Below, piece by piece: positions 7,003 to 12,466 of a stretch of DNA of 12,466 nucleotides. The DNA comes from Candidatus Brocadiaceae bacterium (GTDB lineage Bacteria > Planctomycetota > MHYJ01 > JACQXL01 > CAKKQI01). Where the stretch lies: the NCBI GenBank assembly GCA_919901895.1, contig CAKKQI010000081.1, positions 1 to 12,466 on the forward strand. Reading direction: 5' to 3'. Made by a program: the position numbers and the translations under genes. The notes beneath the pieces are model-generated. The model saw only the letters and a list, made by a program, of their open reading frames with translations. It made no database searches and was not told the origin of the DNA. Position 1 is the first letter of the stretch. Every line of letters starts with the position of its first letter.

Positions 7003-7548
7003 ATGCAAGAAAGAATTATTGCCAAACGTTATGCCCGGGCCTTGCTTAACATCGCCCGGCTGAAGGGAATCCTTGAGCCGGTGAAAGAGGATCTGGCCGG
7101 TCTGAACCGGTTATACCAGGCATCAAAACAATTTTCCAGAGTATTAAATCATCCTTTAATCAGCCGGGAACGCAAAAAGAATTTTTTAACCCGGATCGTC
7201 GGCGAAAAAATTCAGCCCGTAACTTTTAAATTTATAGAACTGTTAATCAAAAAGAACCGTTTTGAATGCCTGCCGGAGATTAAAGAAGCCTATGATTTTT
7301 TAAGCGACCGGGACCGCGGGATTATGCGGGTAAAAGTAAAATCTTTTTACCCTTTAAAAAATAGTGAGCAGGAACTGCTCCGGGCTAAATTAGCCCGGCT
7401 GAGCGGCAAAGAAATTATCCTGGAAGTGCATCAGGAAACGGGAATCATGGGCGGGCTGGCTCTCCAGATTGGAGATGATGTGATCGACGGAACGGCCGCC
7501 CACCGGCTGAATCAAATAAAAGAATTGTTATTAAGAAAAACTATTTAG
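7003..7548 (+). CDS. atpH: F-type ATP synthase subunit delta
   Basis: This 181-residue protein caps F1 and connects it to the b dimer (OSCP equivalent). The N-terminal helical bundle begins with the typical IAKRYARALLNIA (residues 5-17). The C-terminal signature IGDDVIDGTAAHRLNQIKELL matches the family's IGDxxIDGSxxxRLxxL pattern, and NHPLISRERKKNFL is another common delta segment. Length is normal. It follows atpF by 8 nt. Its TAG stop lies 16 nt before the DedA gene, which takes the place where atpA normally begins. Confidence 0.95.
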   Translation: MQERIIAKRYARALLNIARLKGILEPVKEDLAGLNRLYQASKQFSRVLNHPLISRERKKNFLTRIVGEKIQPVTFKFIELLIKKNRFECLPEIKEAYDFLSDRDRGIMRVKVKSFYPLKNSEQELLRAKLARLSGKEIILEVHQETGIMGGLALQIGDDVIDGTAAHRLNQIKELLLRKTI

Positions 7549-7564
7549 GAACCCTTAATTACTA

Positions 7565-8191
7565 ATGGAATGGTTATTTAATTATTTTATTCCTTATACC
7601 GATGCTTTTCCCTATATCGGGGTGGCTCTCGTTTTGCTGTTGACCGGTGTTGGTTTTCCGGTGCCGGAGGATATTATTTTATTAACAGCCGGTTTTGTAA
7701 CCGTTGAAGGGAAAGCGAATATTTATTTAATGATTAGTGTCTGTATGATGGCGATTCTGGGTGGTGATTTTATGATGTACGGACTGGGCCGGCGGTTCGG
7801 TGAAAGCGTGTTCAATCTGCGGTTTTTTGGGAAAATTTTCACTCCGTATCGTGTTTCCAGAATTCATCACTTTTATGAACGGCACGGAAAAAAAACTGTT
7901 TTTATCTGCCGGTTTACACCCGGCTTAAGGGCCGGGGCATATCTTCTGGCCGGCGCTTCCAGAATGAAGGCCTGGCGATTTTTGTTAATGGATTTTCTGG
8001 CTATCATTATCAGCGTGCCGCTGCTGGTCTGGCTCGGCTATGTCCTGTCCGACCAGATTAAAGAAGTTGCCCACTTGGTCAGCCAGACTAAACTCATCCT
8101 GTTTCTGTGTATTCTGGTCGTTATTTTATCTATTTTATTATACCGAAGGATTATGTTGAAACCACAGGTTCCGCTAAAGCGGGACGGATAA
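7565..8191 (+). CDS. DedA/VTT family membrane protein inside the atp operon
   Basis: This 208-residue polytopic protein has the DedA hallmarks. GFPVPEDI (30-37) is the acidic re-entrant motif, [14 protein letters not shown] (66-79) is the conserved Gly/Tyr/Arg motif, and [16 protein letters not shown] (115-130) is the F-x-R-x-x-P-G-x-R motif. Several membrane helices surround them, ending with one at about 172-194. DedA proteins include undecaprenyl-phosphate and phospholipid flippase candidates, and their loss affects envelope and membrane-potential homeostasis in E. coli. They are not a known part of ATP synthase. The gene sits between atpH (16 nt) and atpA (29 nt), so co-expression is likely. 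Its last codons, giving PLKRDG, are encoded by a degenerate copy of the CCGCT/AGCGG palindrome family, suggesting a repeat reshaped the C-terminus. Confidence 0.9.
   Translation: MEWLFNYFIPYTDAFPYIGVALVLLLTGVGFPVPEDIILLTAGFVTVEGKANIYLMISVCMMAILGGDFMMYGLGRRFGESVFNLRFFGKIFTPYRVSRIHHFYERHGKKTVFICRFTPGLRAGAYLLAGASRMKAWRFLLMDFLAIIISVPLLVWLGYVLSDQIKEVAHLVSQTKLILFLCILVVILSILLYRRIMLKPQVPLKRDG
8169..8188. repeat. Diverged CCGCTAAAGCGG palindrome at the DedA gene 3' end
   Basis: CCGCTAAAGCGGGACGGA resembles the perfect palindrome GTCCGCCTAAGGCGGAC found at 11707-11723, including the following GGA/GGG-rich bases. It forms CCGCT/AGCGG arms around AA. It encodes the final PLKRDG of the DedA protein. Relatedness is suggested by similarity and by the exact copy 250 bp downstream, but the short match could be chance. 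Confidence 0.4.
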
Positions 8192-8205
8192 ACACTCTCA
8201 TATAT

Positions 8206-8212
8206 AAAGGAG
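8206..8212 (+). promoter_or_regulatory. Shine-Dalgarno that fixes the atpA start
   Basis: AAAGGAG lies 8 nt before the ATG at 8221. The same frame is open further upstream to an ATG at 8107, but that region overlaps the DedA gene and has no family similarity. The 8221 start gives the expected alpha N-terminus [16 protein letters not shown]. Confidence 0.88.
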
Positions 8213-8220
8213 CCATTGTT

Positions 8221-9801
8221 ATGCCAATCAGACCTGAAGAAATTAGTTCGATTTTGGAACAGGAAATCACCAAATTTGAAGGCGCTTTAAAAATGGAAAC
8301 AATCGGAACGGTGCTTCAGGTCGGTGATGGAATTGCTCGTGTTTATGGATTAGACAAAGTAATGGCCAGCGAATTGGTAGAATTCCTACCGAAGGAAGAA
8401 GAGAAATCAGGCTCCGATAGTCCGCCTAAGGCGGGTGGGGCAGGCCGGACCGCTCATCAACCAATTTATGGCATGGCGCTTAATCTGGAAGAAGACCACG
8501 TCGGTTGCGTGGTGTTAGGCGATGATACTGTGATTAAAGAAGGAGACCAGGTTAAAGGAACCGGCCGGATTGTTCAGGTGCCGGTGGGTGAAGCGTTAAT
8601 CGGGCGGGTGGTTGATGCGCTGGGGCATCCCCTGGACGGCAAAGGACTAATTGTGACCGAGCAATTCAACCCGATTGAAGGGCGCGCCCCAAACGTCATC
8701 CAGCGCCAGCCGGTTAAAGAACCCTTGCAAACCGGTTGGAAAGCGATTGATTCTATGATTCCGATCGGCCGCGGTCAGCGCGAATTAATTATCGGCGACC
8801 GCCAGACCGGAAAAACTGCTCTCGTGCTTGATACCATTCTTAATCAAAAAGGAAAAGACGTTATTTGTATTTATGTCGCCATCGGGCAGAAGGCCTCAAC
8901 CGTTGCTTCCATTATCCAAACCCTGGAAAAATATGATGCGATGAAATATTCTATTGTTGTTTCAGCTAGCGCCAGCGAGCCGGCTCCCTTGCTTTACATC
9001 GCCCCTTACGCCGGTTGCGCCATCGGCGAATATTTCCGCGATAATAAAAAACATGCTTTAGTTATCTACGACGACCTTTCTAAACATGCGGCCGCTTACC
9101 GGCAGGTATCATTGCTTTTAAGAAGACCGCCCGGCCGCGAGGCCTATCCGGGCGATATTTTTAATCTGCATTCCAGATTGCTGGAACGGGCGGCTAAACT
9201 ATCAGATGCCTTAGGAGGCGGCTCGCTGACCGCTTTACCCATCGTGGAAACCCAGGCCGGCGATGTTTCCGGTTATATCCCGACCAATGTTATCTCCATC
9301 ACGGATGGCCAGATTTATCTGGAACCGGACTTATTTTATGCCGGTATCCGGCCGGCGATTAATGTCGGGTTATCGGTTTCGCGCGTGGGTGGGTCGGCTC
9401 AGATACCGGCGATGAAACGGGTGGCCGGCCGCTTGAGATTGGAATTAGCCCAGTATCGTGAACTGGCCGCCTTTGCCCAGTTTGCCTCAGATTTAGACAA
9501 AACCACGCAGGCCCAGTTAATCCGCGGGGAACGGCTGGTGGAAATACTCAAACAATCGCAGTACCAGCCGATGGATGTTGAAGACCAGGTAATTATTCTT
9601 TTTATAGGCACCAGCGGTTATCTGGACAGTTTGCCGGCTGAAAAAGTTCAATCATTCGCACAGGAATTCCAGAAATTCATTTACGAACACCATCCCGGTA
9701 TCCGTGAAGAAATCAGGAAAACAAAAAAGTTGGAAGGAAAAACTGAAGAAACGTTAAAGAAAGCGGTGGAAGAGTTTAAAAATAGTTATAAGAGCGTCTA
9801 A
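8221..9801 (+). CDS. atpA: F-type ATP synthase subunit alpha with palindrome-derived insertion
   Basis: This 526-residue non-catalytic nucleotide-binding F1 subunit alternates with beta in the hexamer. The Walker A motif is GDRQTGKT (192-199), and VSRVGG (386-391) carries the Arg finger R388. [20 protein letters not shown] is the usual conserved segment near the catalytic interface. The family length is about 500-513. The excess is an insertion in the N-terminal beta-barrel domain, about residues 57-81, between ELVEF and [10 protein letters not shown], where other alphas have only three or four residues. Part of it (SPPKAGG, 67-73) is encoded by the palindrome at 8419-8434. The last few residues (KSV) and the stop codon fall in the left arm of a 17-bp inverted repeat. 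It follows the DedA gene by 29 nt. Confidence 0.97.
   Translation: MPIRPEEISSILEQEITKFEGALKMETIGTVLQVGDGIARVYGLDKVMASELVEFLPKEEEKSGSDSPPKAGGAGRTAHQPIYGMALNLEEDHVGCVVLGDDTVIKEGDQVKGTGRIVQVPVGEALIGRVVDALGHPLDGKGLIVTEQFNPIEGRAPNVIQRQPVKEPLQTGWKAIDSMIPIGRGQRELIIGDRQTGKTALVLDTILNQKGKDVICIYVAIGQKASTVASIIQTLEKYDAMKYSIVVSASASEPAPLLYIAPYAGCAIGEYFRDNKKHALVIYDDLSKHAAAYRQVSLLLRRPPGREAYPGDIFNLHSRLLERAAKLSDALGGGSLTALPIVETQAGDVSGYIPTNVISITDGQIYLEPDLFYAGIRPAINVGLSVSRVGGSAQIPAMKRVAGRLRLELAQYRELAAFAQFASDLDKTTQAQLIRGERLVEILKQSQYQPMDVEDQVIILFIGTSGYLDSLPAEKVQSFAQEFQKFIYEHHPGIREEIRKTKKLEGKTEETLKKAVEEFKNSYKSV
8419..8434. repeat. In-frame palindrome AGTCCGCCTAAGGCGG inside atpA
   Basis: The 16 bases are identical to 11706-11721 downstream of the Bro-N gene. 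CCGCC/GGCGG arms surround TAA. Read in the atpA frame the copy gives S-P-P-K-A-G-G without a stop; TAA occurs only out of frame. It lies in a segment that other alpha subunits lack, so it was probably inserted, as Rickettsia palindromic elements insert into open reading frames. Confidence 0.75.
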
Positions 9802-9935
9802 CAGAATAACTTTATACCTACTCCGTATGTCATTCCTGCGAAAGCAGGAATCCAGATCTGAAAGTAACGGTCTGGATTCCCGTTTACACGGGAATGACAG
9901 AAAGAAGCATTTTTTCTCATTTTGTTAGACGCTCT
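9791..9935. repeat. Nested inverted-repeat element overlapping the atpA stop
   Basis: The outer arms are AGAGCGTCTAACAGAAT (9791-9807) and ATTTTGTTAGACGCTCT (9919-9935), complementary at 16 of 17 positions. The left arm contains the atpA TAA (9799-9801). A second, inner inverted repeat lies between them. No T-run follows the right arm, though TTTTTCTCATTTT precedes it. The 145-bp block looks like a miniature element or a large hairpin that replaced the end of atpA. A function as a transcript barrier before atpG is possible but not shown. Confidence 0.65.
9829..9898. repeat. Inner 28-bp inverted repeat, GTCATTCC...GGAATGAC type
   Basis: The arms GTCATTCCTGCGAAAGCAGG... (9829-9856) and its near complement (9871-9898) differ at only a few positions and surround a 14-nt centre. 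Each arm is itself a small hairpin (TTCCTGC/GCAGGAA, and ATTCCCGT/ACGGGAAT). This sequence type, GTCATTCCCGCG...GGAATCCAG, is a familiar dispersed repeat in many bacterial genomes and resembles the ATTCCC-N8-GGGAAT pattern of neisserial dRS3. The remaining gap to 9997 holds only a weak CCCGC/GCGGG stem (9977-9994). Confidence 0.75.
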
Positions 9936-9997
9936 AAGTTGAAACCTTTGTAGATAATCATGAAGTATGCATGAATCCCGCCCGTATGAGCGGGGCG

Positions 9998-10034
9998 AAT
10001 CAATTCGTGCTAATTCGTGTGTAATTCGCGGGAA
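9998..10034 (-). repeat. Solo ATTCGTG iteron array before atpG
   Basis: Units ATTCGTGC (10003-10010), ATTCGTGT (10013-10020) and ATTCGCGG (10024-10031) are spaced 10 and 11 nt, as in the array to the right of the GxxExxY gene, and in the same orientation. No left-hand array and no GxxExxY gene accompany it. It looks like a solo end left by excision or recombination, or an independent insertion. Confidence 0.7.
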
Positions 10035-10046
10035 TTTGGATATTTT

Positions 10047-11024
10047 ATGTTAGGCACGCGAAAAATAAAACGAAAAATTCGCAGCGTTAATAATATTAAA
10101 AAGATTACGCAGGCGATGCAAATGGTCTCAGCGGCTAAACTGAAGAAAATCCAGGGCAAACTGCTGGCCATCCGTCCGTATGCATCCAAATTGCAGGCGA
10201 TTATGGATAACTTACTGACCTATTTACCGCCGGAAGCCATTACTCATCCGTTACTGAAAACCCGCTTACCCGGTTCCGAGCACCGGGAAACAAGCGGCGC
10301 TTCCCAAAAAACAATAGTCGCGGTTATTATGGCTTCGGATAAAGGCCTCTGCGGAAGTTATAATAATAATCTTTTACGGACGGCCGGCAATTTTATTAAA
10401 GAAAATATGTCGTCGGTTATTAAAATTATTGCCCTGGGCCGCAAGGCCGGAGATTATTTTAAAAAACAGTCCGCCTTAGGCGGATTGGAAATTTTAACCG
10501 CTCATACGCAATTATCTACCGATGTTAATTTTCGCAGTGTCAAAAATATTATTGCGCCGGTTTTACGACAGTATGAATCACAGATTTTGGATGAGGTCTG
10601 GTTGATTTACTCGGAATTTATTAATCCGATGGTGCAAAAACCGCGGGTGACCAGATTTCTTCCCTTGTTAACACCGGAGGAAATAATTTCCCGTCAAAAG
10701 ATGGGTCAATCTGAAGCCGATAATCAGTCGTTAACCAAGTCGGCTGCGGGACAGGAATCGCTTCCCTACGGCTATCTTTTTGAGCCGGAGCCCAAAATAA
10801 TCCTGGATTTAGTCGTGCCGCGTTATATTGAAGTGGTATTTTACCGGATTGTTTTAGAATCAATGGCCAGTGAGCAGGCCGCCCGGATGATGGCTATGCG
10901 TAACGCCACCGACAATGCTGAGGAAGTTATTGAAGATTTAACCTTAACGTTTAATAAAGCGCGCCAGTCAGGTATTACCAAGGAATTACTTGATATCGTC
11001 GGCGGGGCAGAGGCGATGAGATAA
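10047..11024 (+). CDS. atpG: F-type ATP synthase subunit gamma
   Basis: The central rotor stalk of F1. The N-terminal coiled-coil signature TRKIKRKIRSVNNIKKITQ leads into AMQMVSAAKLKK. MASDKGLCGSYN is the conserved core motif, and the C-terminal helix ends with the typical GITKELLDIVGGAEAM. The ATG at 10047 gives the family N-terminus MLGTRKIKRK; an in-frame GTG at 10017 lies inside the solo iteron array and would add a non-conserved MCNSREFGYF. The protein is 325 residues against the usual 285-295. The excess is mainly two polar stretches, about residues 75-90 and 216-240 (QKMGQSEADNQS and following), before YGYLFEPEPKIIL. The Shine-Dalgarno is weak (GGAT at about 10037). It is separated from atpA by a 245-nt repeat-filled gap. 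Confidence 0.95.
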   Translation: MLGTRKIKRKIRSVNNIKKITQAMQMVSAAKLKKIQGKLLAIRPYASKLQAIMDNLLTYLPPEAITHPLLKTRLPGSEHRETSGASQKTIVAVIMASDKGLCGSYNNNLLRTAGNFIKENMSSVIKIIALGRKAGDYFKKQSALGGLEILTAHTQLSTDVNFRSVKNIIAPVLRQYESQILDEVWLIYSEFINPMVQKPRVTRFLPLLTPEEIISRQKMGQSEADNQSLTKSAAGQESLPYGYLFEPEPKIILDLVVPRYIEVVFYRIVLESMASEQAARMMAMRNATDNAEEVIEDLTLTFNKARQSGITKELLDIVGGAEAMR

Positions 11025-11053
11025 GATAAATTGAGTTTTTGGAAATAAAAAAT

Positions 11054-11716
11054 ATGGCTAATGAGTTAATACCCGCCACGAAAATAGCCGTTTTCCGCGG
11101 TAGAAAAATCCGTAAGGCCATCCATAAAAACGAATGGTGGTTTTCAGTAGTAGACGTATGTGAAGTATTAACAGAGAGTATTGATGCCGGAGCGTATTGG
11201 AGAAAGTTAAAGCAACGCTTAAAAGAAGAGGGTAGCGAGGTCGTGACATTTTGTCACGGACTGAAATTAGAGGCATCAGACGGCAAAAAATACGAGACCG
11301 ACTGTGCCAATACCGAAAGTATGTTCCGCATCATCCAGTCCCTTCCCTCACCCAAAGCCGAACCATTCAAACGTTGGCTGGCCCGGGTCGGATATGAGCG
11401 GGTGCAGGAAATAGAAAACCCTGAGATTGCCACCAAACGCACCCGGCTTTTGTATAAAGCCAAAGGTTACAGCGACGACTGGATAGAAAAACGGATGCGC
11501 GGTATCGCCATCCGCGAAGAACTTACCGATGAATGGAAAAAGCATGGCGTTGAAAAAGACCGGGAAAACGAGATTCTAACCGCGGAAATCTCCAAAGCGG
11601 CTTTCGGATTTACACCAAGCCAGTATAAAAAACTAAAGACATCCTATAATGAGAGGATGTCTGATTACACAGATACGTGCGAGTGGTCAGTAACATTCCC
11701 TCGGCAGTCCGCCTAA
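11054..11716 (+). pseudogene. Bro-N domain protein, 3'-truncated, between atpG and atpD
   Basis: This 220-residue frame starts with a Bro-N domain (residues about 9-100, from TKIAVFRGRKIRKAIHKNEW through the Bro-N-typical IIQSLPSPKAEPFKRWLA). A conserved C-terminal region follows (GYERVQEIENPEIATKRTR, YSDDWIEKRMRGIAIREELT, ILTAEISKAAFGFTPSQYKK). Such proteins are phage antirepressor-like or DinD-like and usually DNA-binding. Homologues I recall run about 270-290 residues and continue after YKKLK with a GLKRENLRDHMTDLE-like segment. Here family similarity stops at about residue 195 and the last 25 residues (from TSYNERMSD) are encoded by repeat sequence. So the gene appears cut short by the element beginning near 11637, and whether the product works is doubtful. 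A TTG start at 11039 is possible; ATG 11054 is preferred. It has no link to ATP synthesis. Confidence 0.75.
11637..11662. repeat. Perfect 9-bp hairpin at the Bro-N truncation point
   Basis: AGACATCCT (11637-11645) and AGGATGTCT (11654-11662) are exact complements around an 8-nt loop, ATAATGAG. The stem begins in the last family-like codon of the Bro-N protein (K195), so it marks the junction between gene and inserted sequence. Confidence 0.7.
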
Positions 11717-11822
11717 GGCGGACGGGGTGGTGAGGCTTCGGCAGGCTCAGCCCTTGAGTTTACCGAAAGGCGAAGCCGAACCACTAATCTGTGTAATCGC
11801 TATTCAAAAATCGGTGTAATCA
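11662..11822. mobile_element. TGATTAC...GTAATCA bounded element before atpD
   Basis: TGATTAC (11662-11668) and GTAATCA (11816-11822) are the same terminal inverted repeats as in the 41-bp element before atpF. Inside are GATTACACAGAT (11663-11674) and its exact complement ATCTGTGTAATC (11787-11798). The related ATCGGTGTAATC (11810-11821) lies 23 nt further on. The centre contains the GTCCGCCTAAGGCGGAC palindrome and a GGCTTCG/CGAAGCC pair (11734-11740 and 11771-11777). No gene is contained beyond the tail of the truncated Bro-N frame. Read as a composite of short non-coding repeats; mobility is inferred from the bounded structure. Confidence 0.5.
11706..11723. repeat. Perfect palindrome GTCCGCCTAAGGCGGAC
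   Basis: Bases 11707-11723 have perfect 8-bp arms around a central A. The first 16 bases (11706-11721) are identical to the copy inside atpA at 8419-8434. The Bro-N frame's stop codon (11714-11716, TAA) is provided by the centre of this palindrome. Confidence 0.8.
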
Positions 11823-11828
11823 ATTAGA

Positions 11829-12466
<638 letters not shown>

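Noticed and set aside
6409..7008. 199-residue open frame on the minus strand over atpF
   Set aside because: It is the antisense of the Lys/Glu-rich coiled-coil gene atpF, giving a Ser/Phe/Arg-rich nonsense protein; atpF itself is unambiguous.
8107..8220. Upstream extension of atpA to an ATG at 8107
   Set aside because: It overlaps the DedA gene, has no family similarity, and a good Shine-Dalgarno precedes the ATG at 8221.

Overview
The window carries most of a bacterial F1Fo-ATP synthase operon on the + strand. It is preceded by the 3' part of a very large, probably extracytoplasmic, multidomain protein. Every gene reads left to right and the standard code fits (TGA used as stop, TGG as Trp). 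The a-c-b-delta-alpha-gamma-beta order is a typical bacterial F-type operon. The moderate GC content, the GxxExxY and Bro-N accessory genes and the many short dispersed repeats resemble genomes of candidate phyla from groundwater or sediment (Omnitrophota-like or Planctomycetota-like lineages). That placement is an impression, not a proof.

Layout: 1-4344 is the end of a fusion of subtilisin-like protease, two CARDB domains and a PHP (CehA/McbA-type) metallohydrolase. 4388-4750 is a small four-helix membrane protein in the atpI position. Then come atpB (4758-5510), a repeat-bounded GxxExxY nuclease-like gene (5540-5932), atpE (5992-6327), atpF (6455-6994), atpH (7003-7548), a DedA/VTT membrane protein (7565-8191), atpA (8221-9801), a repeat-filled gap, atpG (10047-11024), a 3'-truncated Bro-N gene (11054-11716), and the first 208 codons of atpD (11841-12466, running off the window). 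atpC is not in the window.

The atp genes supply Fo (a, c, b) and F1 (delta, alpha, gamma, beta) of one enzyme. Catalytic and ion-path residues are intact in a, c, alpha and the visible part of beta. The operon is interrupted by three unrelated genes and by several kinds of repeat. One kind is an ATTCGTGT iteron family that brackets the GxxExxY gene with a perfect 13-bp terminal inverted repeat and recurs alone before atpG. A second is a TGATTAC...GTAATCA family found before atpF and before atpD. A third is a CCGCCTAAGGCGG palindrome, one copy of which lies in frame inside atpA. A fourth is a nested inverted repeat that includes the atpA stop codon.

The most notable pattern is that iteron or repeat ends in one orientation lie 16-21 nt upstream of the start codons of atpE, atpF, atpG and atpD. 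Mobile, possibly nuclease-linked repeats appear to have entered a housekeeping operon at inter-cistronic positions that leave each ribosome-binding site intact.
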